Source: Enterobacter hormaechei subsp. hoffmannii (GTDB taxonomy: Bacteria; Pseudomonadota; Gammaproteobacteria; Enterobacterales; Enterobacteriaceae). Taken from it: a DNA stretch of 64,000 nt. Below, piece by piece: positions 43,929-53,039 of the stretch. The notes below the pieces were generated by a model. It did no database searches. It was given only the letters and a program-made list of their open reading frames with translations, and was not told the origin of the DNA. Location: positions 1,116,001 to 1,180,000 of the forward strand of contig NZ_CP017186.1 in assembly GCF_001729745.1 (NCBI RefSeq), given 5' to 3'. The stretch's first letter is position 1, and every line of letters begins with the position of its first letter. The position numbers and the translations under genes are program-made.

Positions 43929-46900
43929 ATGTTTGAAGCAGCACGCGTTGGTGATGATATCGGCCACTCCGGTGCGCTGGCCGGGATGATTGCCGGAACG
44001 ATTGTCGGTGGCCTGATTGCCGCCGCCGGGGGCATTCTGGCGGGGGCCATGTTTATTGCCGGTCTCGGCGCATCCTGTCTTGGCGTGGGCGTCCTGCTTG
44101 TCGGCGCCAGTCTGGCCGTGGGGTATTACACCGGGGAGCTGGCGACTGCCGCCAGGGACAGCATCGCCGACGCCGGGGCATCCAGCATGACGAAGAAAGG
44201 CGTCATCACCTCCGGCTCGCCCAACGTGTTTATCAACGGTAAACCCGCCGCGCTTGCCACCGATAGCACCGTCGACTGTTCTGACGACGGCTCGCAGCAG
44301 ATGGCCGAAGGCTCTAAGCGAGTCTCCATTAACAGCCAGCCTGCGTCACGCATCGGGGATCGCACCACCTGCGACGCGAAGGTGATGACCGGTTCGGACA
44401 ACGTCATTATCGGCGGCGATCCGCAGCAAACCCTCCCCATTCAGTCTGAAGTGCCCGAGTGGCTCTATAAGGTCTCCGATCTTACCCTGCTGTTCGCCGG
44501 GCTTCTCGGTGGCTGGGGCGGCGCCGCTGGCAAAGTCGGGGCGCTCTCTAAGCTGCTGGGCAAAATCCCCGGCATCAACAAGCTGGCCCGTATCGCCTGT
44601 CGCGCCGGCACGCTGATGACCGGCGTGGCGGCCGCGGGGATCATCGCCCGCCCGGTGGATATCGTCAGCGGACAGAAGTTTCTCAGCGGGGATGATGAGC
44701 TGGACTTCGTCCTGCCTTCCCGTCTTCCGGTGCGTTGGCAGCGCTACTGGCGCAGCGGCAATCCCGGCGACAGCGTGTTGGGCCGCGGATGGAGCCTGTT
44801 CTGGGAAAGCCGCCTGGAGCCTTATCAGGACGGCCTGGTGTGGCGCGCACCGTCCGGCGATTACGTCGCCTTCCCGAAGGTCCCGAAAGGGATGCGCTCC
44901 TACTGCGAAAGCGAAAAAAACTGGCTTGAACATCACCAGGACGACAGCTGGTCGGTGTATGACGTCAGCGGCGAGCGCTGGCACTATGCGCCGCTGCGGG
45001 ATGCTGCCCCGTCGCTGCTCCAGCGCCTCTCCGAACCCTGCGGCAACGATATCCTCTTTGAGTGGAATGCGGATAATACCCTGCATGCCCTGACCGACTG
45101 TGCGGGCCAGCGCGTGGTCTGCCGCTACGACCGCGACAGGCTCGTTGGCGCCTGGCTGGATGACGAGATCTGCCTGGTCAGTTACGCTTATGATGAACAG
45201 CGCCAGCTGGTCTCCGTGACCGGCCGGGGCGGTAGCGTGCGCCGACGCTTCAGCTGGCAGGACGGGCTGATGAGCGCTCATGAGGACGCCAACGGCCTGC
45301 TGAGCGAATACCGCTGGCGGGAGATTGACGGCCTGCCGCGCGTGGTCGGCTTCCGCCATAGCGGCGGCGAACGGCTGACGTTCGAATACGATTTTGAGAA
45401 CGGCACCCGCCGCGCGACCCGCGAAGACGGCGCGCAGGCGCACTGGCTGGTGGATGACGACGACAACATCGCGCGCTTCACGGATTACGACGGTCGCCAG
45501 ACGACGTTTGTCTACCGCGACGGCGAGCTCTGCCACGTCATTCTGCCGGGCGGGGCGATGCGCCGCAGCACGTGGGACAAATACGGCCGCATGACCAGCG
45601 AGACGGACCCGGCGGGCCGCCGCACGGAGTATCACTGGCATCGCCTGACCGACCGCATCACCCGCACGGTTTACCCGGACGGTACCTCATCGCAGGCCAT
45701 GTACGACCTTCGCGGTCGCCTGCTGTCGGAGACGGATCCGGCCGGTAGCACCACCGCGTATCGCTATCCCGATGATGAAGAATTCCTCCCGGAGAGCATC
45801 ACCGACGCCATCGGCGGCGTGGTGCGCCTGGCCTGGAACCACCAGGGGCTGCTGACGCAGCGCACCGACTGCTCCGGCAGCGTCACCCGCTTCACCTACG
45901 ACCGCTTCGGGCAACTGATTGCCAGCGAAGATGCAGAAGGGAATATCACGCGGCGGGAGTGGAGCCGTGCCGGGCTGCTCAGCGCCGTGATCCATCCGGA
46001 CGGCAGCCGCGAGTCGCTGGTGTGGAACGAACGCGGCCAGCTCACGGGCTGGCGCGACCCGCTGGAAAGCGAGGTGAGCTGGGCCTATAACGCGCTCGGC
46101 CTCCCGGTCAGCCTCACCGACCGTATTGGCCGCGTGCGCCAGTGGCGCTACGACCCGCGCGGTAACCTGCTGCGACTCGATAACGGCAACGGGGCGGAAT
46201 ACCGCTTCACCTACGACGCCGTGGGCCGCCCGCTCAGCGAAACGCGCCCGGACGAGACCGTGCGCCATATGGAATGGGACGCGCGAGGGTTCCTCTGCGC
46301 GCTCGAAGAAAACGGCCGGCCTGCCGCCGACGGCGGCATCGCCCGTCGCGTCCAGCAGTTCAGCTATGACGACAGCGGGCTGCTGATCGGGCGCACTCAG
46401 CGCCACGCGGAGTACCGCTACTTCCGCGACCTGAGCGGCCAGATTACCCGCATCCGCCGCACGCCAACCGCCGAAGGCGTTGCCCTGGGTATCGAAAGCG
46501 ATGAGATCGCTTACCGCCACGACGCCGCCGGGCGCGTGCTGAGCGAGTCCGGCATTAACGGCGCGGTGGGCTACGAATGGGATGCCCTGAGCAACCTGAC
46601 CGGCCTGACGCTGCCCGGCGGGCAAAAGCTGGCCTGGCTGCACTACGGCTCCGGCCACGTCAGCGCCATCCGCTTCGGGCAGCAGCTGGTGACCGAGTTC
46701 ACCCGCGACCGCCTGCACCGGGAAGTGCGCCGCACCCAGGGCGCGCGCGAGCAGTTCCGCCAGTATGACAGCCTCGGCAGACGCACCCTGCAGTGCAGCG
46801 AACTGAGCACGGACGTTACCCTGCCGGAGCAGGCGCTACTGGAACGCCTGTACCGCTACACCGCGCGCGGTGAGCTTTCCGGCGTCAGCGACACCCTGCG

Positions 46901-48095
46901 CGGTGAGGTGGACTACGGCTACGACGCCGAAGGGCGTCTGCTGAAGCACTACGAGGCCCGACAGGGACACAGCCGCGCGCAGTTCAGCTATGACGCCGCG
47001 GATAACCTCGCCGCCAGTGACGATGCGGTACCGGTTACGGATAACCGCCTGCAGCACTGGCAGGCGCTGTTTATGAAATACGACCACTGGGGCAACCTGG
47101 TCAGCCGCCGCATCGGGCTGTACGAGCAGCATTATGCGTATGACGCCGAGAACCGGCTGGTGTCCGCCCGCGGAACCGGGCCGGAAGGGCGGTTTGAGGC
47201 GCGCTATCACTACGACGCGCTGGGCCGCCGCACGCGCAAAATCGTCACCACGACGCACGGCACTACCGACACCCGCTTCCTGTGGCAGGGCTACCGCCTG
47301 TTGCAGGAGCAGCAGCAAACCGGGCTGTGCAGTACGTATATTTATGACCCGAATGAAGCCTGGAGCCCGCTGGCGCGGGTGGATCACCTTCGTGACCAGA
47401 GCAACGGTGAGATTTACTGGTTCAACACCGATCTGAACGGCGCGCCGCTGGAAGTGACCGACGAGCGCGGCGCGGTGCGCTGGAGCGGCCAGTACGGCAG
47501 CTTTGGCGAAGTGCGCCATCAGAGCGAAGGGTTCTCACGGGTTGTGAATCGCACAGCGATGGCACACCAGCCGCTGCGCTATGCCGGGCAGTACGCTGAC
47601 GGTGAAACGGGACTGCACTATAACCTGTTCCGCTACTACGACCCGCAGGTCGGGCGGTTTATTGTGCAGGATCCGATTGGGCTGAATGGCGGGTGGAACC
47701 TTTATCAGTATGCGCCGAATCCGTTGGGGTGGATTGATCCGCTTGGTTTATGCAAGACAGAATCTAATGCTGGTGGAAAAAATCCTAATCCTCCAGGGCA
47801 GGGGTACCACAATGAGACTTATGCTCCTAAGCCAGTTAAACCAGAGGATGCCCTTAATCGTTGGGATGATTTCCTTGGCCCCGGCCCCCATACAAATATC
47901 CATCCAAGAACTGGATTACCAGACCCAGACCGAATCGTATCGGCTGACGGTAAGAGAAGTATCCGTTATGGTAACCATGAAATGAATAGTAAACCTACTA
48001 AACATCATTACCATGAAGAAACATGGACATTAGATCCTGCAAATAATGTCATGAATGTTGATAATCTTGTTGTGAGAGTACCGATACTAAAATGA
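43929..48095 (+). CDS. rhs: PAAR-domain Rhs effector with C-terminal toxin
   Basis: 1388-residue type VI-class polymorphic toxin. The order is: N-terminal transmembrane hairpins (about 18-80, glycine-rich), a PAAR domain (about 95-170, GSPNVFINGKPAALATDST and GSDNVIIGGDPQ), second hydrophobic segments, then many YD/RHS repeats (GRLLSETDPAGSTTAYRY, YDRFGQLIASEDAEGN) forming the cocoon. The core ends in LHYNLFRYYDPQVGRFIVQD .. YAPNPLGWIDPLGL, the self-cleavage motif. The toxin (47751-48095, about 114 residues) is A+T-richer than the core and contains SIRYGNHE and KHHYHEETW; I cannot assign its activity. The immunity gene overlaps the stop. Confidence 0.93.
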   Translation: MFEAARVGDDIGHSGALAGMIAGTIVGGLIAAAGGILAGAMFIAGLGASCLGVGVLLVGASLAVGYYTGELATAARDSIADAGASSMTKKGVITSGSPNVFINGKPAALATDSTVDCSDDGSQQMAEGSKRVSINSQPASRIGDRTTCDAKVMTGSDNVIIGGDPQQTLPIQSEVPEWLYKVSDLTLLFAGLLGGWGGAAGKVGALSKLLGKIPGINKLARIACRAGTLMTGVAAAGIIARPVDIVSGQKFLSGDDELDFVLPSRLPVRWQRYWRSGNPGDSVLGRGWSLFWESRLEPYQDGLVWRAPSGDYVAFPKVPKGMRSYCESEKNWLEHHQDDSWSVYDVSGERWHYAPLRDAAPSLLQRLSEPCGNDILFEWNADNTLHALTDCAGQRVVCRYDRDRLVGAWLDDEICLVSYAYDEQRQLVSVTGRGGSVRRRFSWQDGLMSAHEDANGLLSEYRWREIDGLPRVVGFRHSGGERLTFEYDFENGTRRATREDGAQAHWLVDDDDNIARFTDYDGRQTTFVYRDGELCHVILPGGAMRRSTWDKYGRMTSETDPAGRRTEYHWHRLTDRITRTVYPDGTSSQAMYDLRGRLLSETDPAGSTTAYRYPDDEEFLPESITDAIGGVVRLAWNHQGLLTQRTDCSGSVTRFTYDRFGQLIASEDAEGNITRREWSRAGLLSAVIHPDGSRESLVWNERGQLTGWRDPLESEVSWAYNALGLPVSLTDRIGRVRQWRYDPRGNLLRLDNGNGAEYRFTYDAVGRPLSETRPDETVRHMEWDARGFLCALEENGRPAADGGIARRVQQFSYDDSGLLIGRTQRHAEYRYFRDLSGQITRIRRTPTAEGVALGIESDEIAYRHDAAGRVLSESGINGAVGYEWDALSNLTGLTLPGGQKLAWLHYGSGHVSAIRFGQQLVTEFTRDRLHREVRRTQGAREQFRQYDSLGRRTLQCSELSTDVTLPEQALLERLYRYTARGELSGVSDTLRGEVDYGYDAEGRLLKHYEARQGHSRAQFSYDAADNLAASDDAVPVTDNRLQHWQALFMKYDHWGNLVSRRIGLYEQHYAYDAENRLVSARGTGPEGRFEARYHYDALGRRTRKIVTTTHGTTDTRFLWQGYRLLQEQQQTGLCSTYIYDPNEAWSPLARVDHLRDQSNGEIYWFNTDLNGAPLEVTDERGAVRWSGQYGSFGEVRHQSEGFSRVVNRTAMAHQPLRYAGQYADGETGLHYNLFRYYDPQVGRFIVQDPIGLNGGWNLYQYAPNPLGWIDPLGLCKTESNAGGKNPNPPGQGYHNETYAPKPVKPEDALNRWDDFLGPGPHTNIHPRTGLPDPDRIVSADGKRSIRYGNHEMNSKPTKHHYHEETWTLDPANNVMNVDNLVVRVPILK

Positions 48096-48469
48096 CAAAC
48101 ATAACAGTAGTAAAATTTGATGGAAATAAAGTAGAGTTCACCTCATCTTTAGGCAATGGAGTGGCTGTATGGTGTGGTGAACCACCGGAAGTAAATGGTT
48201 GTTATAATGTCGAATTTGATGTAGATGACATTTTTAAATGGGGCTTGAATATTAATGATGTTTGTCAGGAGACACCTGAAATCAAGGTGGATGGTGATGG
48301 AATGTTATTTGTTTCTCAGGTCATCTCTTATGAGAGTGACGGGGTTTTAACTGTTTCATTAGGTGGTCAGATCATTTTTTTAGATGTTGAGTCCTACCCA
48401 GGTGGTAGTAAATTTGTTTCGTTTTCAACAGCCATAAAAAATATCTCATTGTATCCTTTTGAAGTGTAG
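48092..48469 (+). CDS. probable immunity protein of the Rhs effector
   Basis: 125 residues, overlapping the rhs stop by 4 bases (ATGA), the usual coupling of toxin and immunity. The protein is acidic, has no signal peptide, and looks all-beta (VVKFDGNKVEFTSSLGNG, DGVLTVSLGGQIIFLDVE). It is not similar to a family I can name. Immunity is inferred only from position and the low G+C content shared with the toxin tip. Confidence 0.75.
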   Translation: MTNITVVKFDGNKVEFTSSLGNGVAVWCGEPPEVNGCYNVEFDVDDIFKWGLNINDVCQETPEIKVDGDGMLFVSQVISYESDGVLTVSLGGQIIFLDVESYPGGSKFVSFSTAIKNISLYPFEV

Positions 48470-48491
48470 TTTGAAACTGAGAAGAAATTAC

Positions 48492-48689
48492 TTGTTCCGC
48501 TACTAAGACCTACAGGTTGGGCAGTTAATTGTGCAGGATCCGCTTGGGTTGAATGCATGGTGGAATCTTTTTCAGTATGCACTGTATCCGCTGGGGTGGT
48601 TTGCTCTGTGGGGGTTATGTAATGGTAATACTGTCATAAGAGCGGTGACGCCTGGAAACGCGAGAGTTTGTGAGCGGATAAAAAAATAA
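48492..48689 (+). pseudogene. Rhs core/toxin remnant 1
   Basis: In one frame the DNA reads LFRY-stop-DLQVGQLIVQDPLGLN.WWNLFQYALYPLGW, plainly the end of the Rhs core (compare LFRYYDPQVGRFIVQD of the intact gene), but with a stop replacing the second tyrosine and several substitutions. It continues about 25 codons as a toxin stub (GNTVIRAVTPGNARVC..) to a stop at 48687. There is no start or upstream core: a displaced, decayed tip. Confidence 0.8.
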
Positions 48690-48895
48690 GTACAACAGCT
48701 TAGCATAAAATAACACCGGCCTAACATATTGCAGGTGCTCCGCATTCGCGTGACTCTTGGATTTCCTCCACCAGAAGCCAGGCATCAGCAGAGAATTTAC
48801 AAACGCCGTTTACTCGAAATGCTGATGCGGCGCACCAGAAAGTTTTAATTTTGGTGAGGCATTTCACGAAACCTTAATATTTTAATAGGTCATTT

Positions 48896-49198
48896 ATGTT
48901 AAATGATGTAAAGAAAAAAATAATTGATAATGATTTTGTTAATATTGTTAGAATTAATATGATTTTCAATGATATACAGTATAATGAATTGGTCTCTAGT
49001 TTAGAAGAGCTTGCTAATCTTTTAAAAAATAATGAATCCATAGATAAAGAATTAGCTTTGTATTTATATACAATACCTCAAATGATAAGAAATGCGTATG
49101 CTAGTTTTGATAAAGTGGAAAACAAACCAGATTTGGCTTTTAAATTAGAAGATGCAAGGATAGAGTTAGACTCGCTAGTAATAAACTGTCTAAGCTAG
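48896..49198 (+). CDS. orphan immunity-like protein
   Basis: 100 residues, very A+T-rich, all-helical in appearance (LVSSLEELANLLKNNESIDKE, FKLEDARIELDSLVINC), no signal peptide. It follows toxin remnant 1 after about 200 bases, so it may be the retained immunity gene of that lost toxin. No family recognised. The frame is intact, but the ribosome site is poor (TTTTAATAGGTC). Confidence 0.55.
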   Translation: MLNDVKKKIIDNDFVNIVRINMIFNDIQYNELVSSLEELANLLKNNESIDKELALYLYTIPQMIRNAYASFDKVENKPDLAFKLEDARIELDSLVINCLS

Positions 49199-49286
49199 AA
49201 AGAATGAAGGCCGGGTGAGAAATTCGCCCGGTTTTGATATGATATAATCCTTTCTTGAACCACAAACATAAAATTAATAATCCATC

Positions 49287-49427
49287 CTCTACTACGACCC
49301 GCAGATTGTGCGATTTACTGTACAGGATCCGATTGGGTTATGTAGGGGATTTGAAGTCAGAGGTAACAATCCATACCAGACGCGGGTTGATCCTCATTAC
49401 ACCGGAGGACCTCATCATGCATTCTAA
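49287..49427 (+). pseudogene. Rhs core/toxin remnant 2
   Basis: The frame reads LYYDPQIVRFTVQDPIGL, again the last part of the Rhs core, but here the PNPxxxxDPLGL segment is missing and a toxin stub (CRGFEVRGNNPYQTRV then DPHYTGGPHHAF) follows directly to a stop at 49425. The stub has an HNH-like richness in histidine, but this is too short to assign. Confidence 0.75.
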
Positions 49428-49561
49428 ATAGATACCAGAACGTTAATATCAGGAACACGTACTTCAAATTGTTATATAAGAAAACGTCAGGAATTTTGGA
49501 GTCAATAATCTGATATGCATCGGGTTCCTTAAGTTAAAGCGAGTTATATAGAATAAAAGAA

Positions 49562-49717
49562 GTAGAACAGTTACCGAAAATAGATGAAACCTAGATTAAC
49601 GTATTTCCTGAGCATGTGAATTATAAAGAAGTTGCAATAATACGTTAACATGTCGATTTTGGAATATATGCTATACTCGCACCTGGACGTACTCATGTTG
49701 GCAATGGTGATGTTTGA
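49562..49717 (+). pseudogene. toxin-tail remnant 3
   Basis: One frame of 51 codons with two internal stops reads VEQLPKIDET-stop-INVFPEHVNYKEVAIIR-stop-HVDFGIYAILAPGRTHVG. It is coherent protein-like sequence and ends about 90 bases before a SMI1/KNR4-type gene. It may be the far end of the toxin begun in remnant 2, separated by frame changes. Confidence 0.5.
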
Positions 49718-49806
49718 CATACGAATTGAGAGTAATAATTCTGTTATTAACAATAAATTAAATTGAAGTTAAATTACATGAGAAGTTCTCTCCTTTTAAT
49801 GGAGAG

Positions 49807-50274
49807 ATGGATGATTTGATTTTGAAAAAAAGAATTTCGCCTGTAAACAATATCAAACTTTCTGAGGAAAAACTTCGTGTAAATTTCTCAAAGGATTTTA
49901 TTGAGTTTGTCAATAATTATGATATTGATAACTTCTCTTTGGGGAATATATCTTTCGGCCATGGTGGTGATTATTTGGAGAAAATAGTCAGTATTAACAA
50001 TGATGAATTTAACCATTGGTGGATTGGCAAGCATAGACCAGATGGTGTGATATGTGTTGCAATATCAGACCCTTATACTATCTTGCTTAATACTCACGAT
50101 GGCAAAGTTTATGCTATTACAAGTGAACAAACGATGGATGGATGGGAATCGATAGCTGATACTTTTGAGCTATTTATCAGAGGTGTTGGTTCGCATGTTT
50201 TAAAAACATGTTCTATATCGGAAATTATTAAGTTAACAGGGGCGAGCGATACTGCATTTTGGAAGGATATCTGA
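49807..50274 (+). CDS. SMI1/KNR4 (SUKH)-family immunity protein
   Basis: 155-residue SUKH-fold protein, a family of immunity proteins in polymorphic toxin systems. Typical elements are LPxxFxxFxxxY-like FSKDFIEFVNNYDIDNF, a glycine/aspartate turn (SFGHGGDYLEK), and the late strand-helix WESIADTFELFIRGVG. It lies after decayed toxin DNA with no intact toxin of its own. The frame is complete and strongly A+T-rich. It could protect against toxins delivered by other strains. Confidence 0.75.
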   Translation: MDDLILKKRISPVNNIKLSEEKLRVNFSKDFIEFVNNYDIDNFSLGNISFGHGGDYLEKIVSINNDEFNHWWIGKHRPDGVICVAISDPYTILLNTHDGKVYAITSEQTMDGWESIADTFELFIRGVGSHVLKTCSISEIIKLTGASDTAFWKDI

Positions 50275-50354
50275 TGGCGGTGTCTGGTGATAATTTATAT
50301 ATTTCTGCGCTGGGTGTCTTTTTCGAACAATATCAGAAATGGTGAAAGAAATAG

Positions 50355-50474
50355 TTTCTTCAATTGTTGTGGTTTGAGGTGGGCATTAAACCAACTTTCG
50401 AACTCAGTCCTTTGTATAATTTAATACGTGCGGAACCTTTACAAAAATACGCGCCTGTAGATGCGTTAGGGTGA
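50355..50474 (+). pseudogene. possible toxin-tail remnant 4
   Basis: An open stretch of 39 codons (LLWFEVGIKPTFELSPLYNL, then IRAEPLQKYAPVDALG) ends in a stop 7 bases before the next immunity-like gene, the normal spacing of a toxin end and its immunity gene. It has no start and no upstream core. Weak, positional evidence. Confidence 0.35.
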
Positions 50475-50481
50475 AATTACT

Positions 50482-50886
50482 ATGTGTCTTACTGGTTCAG
50501 AAAATAAACTAACTGTATACGAGATAAATGCTTTCAATACGAGTTTTGATAATCATCTTCCCGCTTCATTTCTTGATTTTTATCTGAAAAATAATGGCGG
50601 ATATCCTCATAAAAATGAAGTTGGTAATCCGTTTATGCTTGGCGGGTTTAACCCTATAAAATATGGTGACCTGCCTATAGAACAACTCTACCGTGACCTT
50701 GTTGAGTCGTTTGGCAAATTGAGGAATATGGTTCCTTTTGCATATGATGACGGGGGGAATTCTTTTCTGCTATCTCTCAAATCTGATGATTCACTAGGGA
50801 AAGTGTTTGTTTTTTTGATGGATGATAAAGAAGTTGAATTGGTTTCTGGTGCGTTCTCAGAATTTTTAGAGGAATTGTTTCTTTGA
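50482..50886 (+). CDS. second SMI1/KNR4 (SUKH)-family immunity protein
   Basis: 134 residues with the clear SMI1/KNR4 pattern: HLPASFLDFYLKNNGGYP, NPFMLGGFNPIKYGD, FAYDDGGNSFLLSLKSDD and a last helix GAFSEFLEELFL. This is an intracellular immunity fold. It is not close to the first SUKH gene at 49807, so the two probably answered different toxins. The frame is intact, in A+T-rich surroundings. Confidence 0.85.
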   Translation: MCLTGSENKLTVYEINAFNTSFDNHLPASFLDFYLKNNGGYPHKNEVGNPFMLGGFNPIKYGDLPIEQLYRDLVESFGKLRNMVPFAYDDGGNSFLLSLKSDDSLGKVFVFLMDDKEVELVSGAFSEFLEELFL

Positions 50887-51242
50887 AAGCAATGAGGTAG
50901 TGTATAAAATTCATAAAAGGGATTTTGTTGTTAACGAAATCTTAAGAAAAGTACCCAATTAAACTATTTAATGTCAGTCATTAATTTAATGCTTGTAAAT
51001 TTAATAACTGGGTTTGTGTTTGATTTGTTTATATTTATTAGTAATGATTGATATTGTTATGATATGAAAACCAAGATTAAAACCGTAAGCTTCAGCGTAC
51101 GTGTAATTTAATGTTAATGCTGAAGAATAGCATGTCAAATGGCAATGCGTGCAATAGCCCAATTTGGAATGGTATAGCATTTACATGCTTGGTGAATTTT
51201 ATTACATAGCTTCAGATTGATGACGAAAGAAGGAAAGGATAA
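50887..51242. other. A+T-rich interval in the immunity array
   Basis: About 356 bases with no convincing frame on either strand and no recognisable Rhs core fragment. It contains many TTTAAT-type tracts. A good ribosome site (AAGGAAAGG) at its right end belongs to the next gene. Confidence 0.4.
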
Positions 51243-51623
51243 ATGCAACGATTGATGGGAGACGGTTACGAACCTTATGTTAATAAGTTAAATGACAGGC
51301 TTATATATTCATTACCTGTTGAATCGGGATTTTTCAGCTTTTATTATGAGTTTGATATTCGTCAGACCGATCTTGACGTCCTGCTGTCCGATCATTACCG
51401 GCGGGCCGTCCTGGAAGTGATCGCGCACACTCTGCTTCAGCACTCGACGTTGAAAGGACATAAACGATTTACTCAGAACGATTTTGATAATCTTATTGCC
51501 ACTACCCTTCACGAATCGCAAGAGCATCTTAGCGCATTGATTTCTCAGATTAATCGGGAGCACAATATGTCGATTGAACATTATGTGAATGACATAGTGA
51601 ATACACGCTTAACCAAAGGATGA
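51243..51623 (+). CDS. immunity-like protein of the Rhs island
   Basis: 126 residues, cytoplasmic, mostly helical (LDVLLSDHYRRAVLEVIAHT, NDFDNLIATTLHESQEHLSA). It begins behind AAGGAAAGG and lies about 70 bases before the orphan Rhs toxin fragment. The base composition changes within the gene from A+T-rich to nearly genome-like. No family can be named; its place between toxin modules suggests immunity. Confidence 0.6.
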   Translation: MQRLMGDGYEPYVNKLNDRLIYSLPVESGFFSFYYEFDIRQTDLDVLLSDHYRRAVLEVIAHTLLQHSTLKGHKRFTQNDFDNLIATTLHESQEHLSALISQINREHNMSIEHYVNDIVNTRLTKG

Positions 51624-51693
51624 ATATACCGATCCCAGATAAGGTCAATATTCATCTTAAAATCACGCTGTATCTACAGCTCTTTTCAACCTC

Positions 51694-52326
51694 GTGCTGT
51701 CAATCGATTTCATGATAACCGGCGAATGCGGCAAGGTGCGCTGGAGCGGCCAGTACGGCAGCTTTGGCGAGGTACGCCATCAGAGCGAAGGGTTCTCAAG
51801 GCTTGTGAACCGCACGGCAATGGCGCATCAGCCGCTTCGCTATGCCGGGCAGTACGCTGACGGTGAAACGGGACTGCACTATAACCTGTTCTGCTACTAC
51901 GACCCGCAGGTCGGGCGGTTTATTGTGCAGGATCTGATTGGGCTGAATGGCGGGTGGAACCTTTATCAATATGCGCCGAATCCGTTGGGGTGGATTTATC
52001 CGCTGGGATTGTCTACCTGTTCATCCAAAGACTCATATAAACAGGCCAGAAATAAGGCTCTTAAATGGTTAGAAGAGCGAGGTTTTAAAGCCGAAAAAGT
52101 TAACACAGGCAAATTTGGTTCGACTAAAGGTCAACCTGTCGGGATGACAACAATTGACGGAAAAACAGGTTCTAGAGTTGAGTATGATGAGCGAAGCGGA
52201 GCTCATATCAATGTGTTTAGCGGTAAAGATAAAGGGGAGCACTTCATGTTTGATGCACCTGAATCCGTTGTAACAAAAATTCAACATTTATTTAATTTAC
52301 CATCAAAACCATGGAGAGGCTATTAA
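51694..52326 (+). pseudogene. orphan Rhs C-terminal fragment with toxin domain
   Basis: About 210 codons. The DNA from 51735 to 52011 is collinear with 47474-47750 of the intact rhs gene, with 17 differences counted by eye. Four are missense, including LFRYYD to LFCYYD, VQDPIGL to VQDLIGL and, in the cleavage motif, WIDPLGL to WIYPLGL. The toxin part (52012-52326) reads YKQARNKALKWLEERGFKAE and SRVEYDERSGAHINVFSGKD, resembling small RNase-type (BECR-like) toxins, and is followed by its own immunity gene. There is no PAAR, no start with a ribosome site and no evident promoter: a silent cassette that recombination with the full gene could use. Confidence 0.85.
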
Positions 52327-52772
52327 TGACGCTCGATGATGAAATCAGGAAGGAAATATCTTTGCTTCCTGAACAACCAGAAATTGTGGATGACTGGGAA
52401 CACATTGCGGATGAGTTATCCGATAGTTATAGTTGGGCTGGTTCAAAAATTGACTGGTCAAAGACCAGTGCTCATAGGTCTTTAGAACTACATGGAGACT
52501 ATAAGGATTGGTTGGTAGATATAAAGAAATTCATTCATGAAACTGATGTTCATGACGTGATTTCAAATAGTGATGAGATTTACTATATAAATGATTCGTC
52601 TCTTGATTTTTCTGTCAGATTGAATCCCGCGCAGTTCTTTTTATTTTTTGATGTGGCTATAGAAAATATTCCTCAGCATCATTATTTTTTTGATAGGGAA
52701 AATAAATGGTGTCTAGTGATCAGTGCAGAGGGATATATTGACTTCGGTTTCTCATGTTTAGATAAAAAATGA
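52326..52772 (+). CDS. probable immunity protein of the orphan Rhs toxin
   Basis: 148 residues; the ATG overlaps the toxin stop (TAATG), the tightest possible coupling. Acidic, cytoplasmic protein (EISLLPEQPEIVDDWEHIAD, RLNPAQFFLFFDVAIENIPQ, CLVISAEGYIDFGFSC). No family recognised. The frame is intact although the toxin's core is damaged. Confidence 0.75.
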   Translation: MTLDDEIRKEISLLPEQPEIVDDWEHIADELSDSYSWAGSKIDWSKTSAHRSLELHGDYKDWLVDIKKFIHETDVHDVISNSDEIYYINDSSLDFSVRLNPAQFFLFFDVAIENIPQHHYFFDRENKWCLVISAEGYIDFGFSCLDKK

Positions 52773-53039
52773 TTGAAATGGGAGGTTCATCATCCCAGAA
52801 CGTTTAGGTAATGCTTTTGTTTTGATACAAAGAAACCTAGGGGGCGAGAGTCTTGCGATGATGATGTGCCTCTACAATTACCGTAAGGTTTTAGACGCGA
52901 CATGGCTAGCCTGTTTGCCGTACTGTATGGTGATGCTGATCCATTTCGAGCAGATGGCACAATTGTTGAGCCAACGTTCAACGGCGAACAGAATAGCTGT
53001 GTCGCTTTTTACTTAATACCTAATAGAATTCTATCCTCA
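52773..53039. other. unassigned debris between the Rhs island and higA
   Basis: No gene I can defend. One frame (from 52902) reads MASLFAVLYGDADPFRADGT and EPTFNGEQNSCVAFYLIP, which is protein-like but has no ribosome site and runs into the higA region; a second frame from 52822 is less convincing. Probably a remnant. Confidence 0.35.

Noticed and set aside
50887..51242. Another toxin remnant
   Set aside because: No Rhs core motif or coherent frame could be read; left as an unexplained A+T-rich gap.
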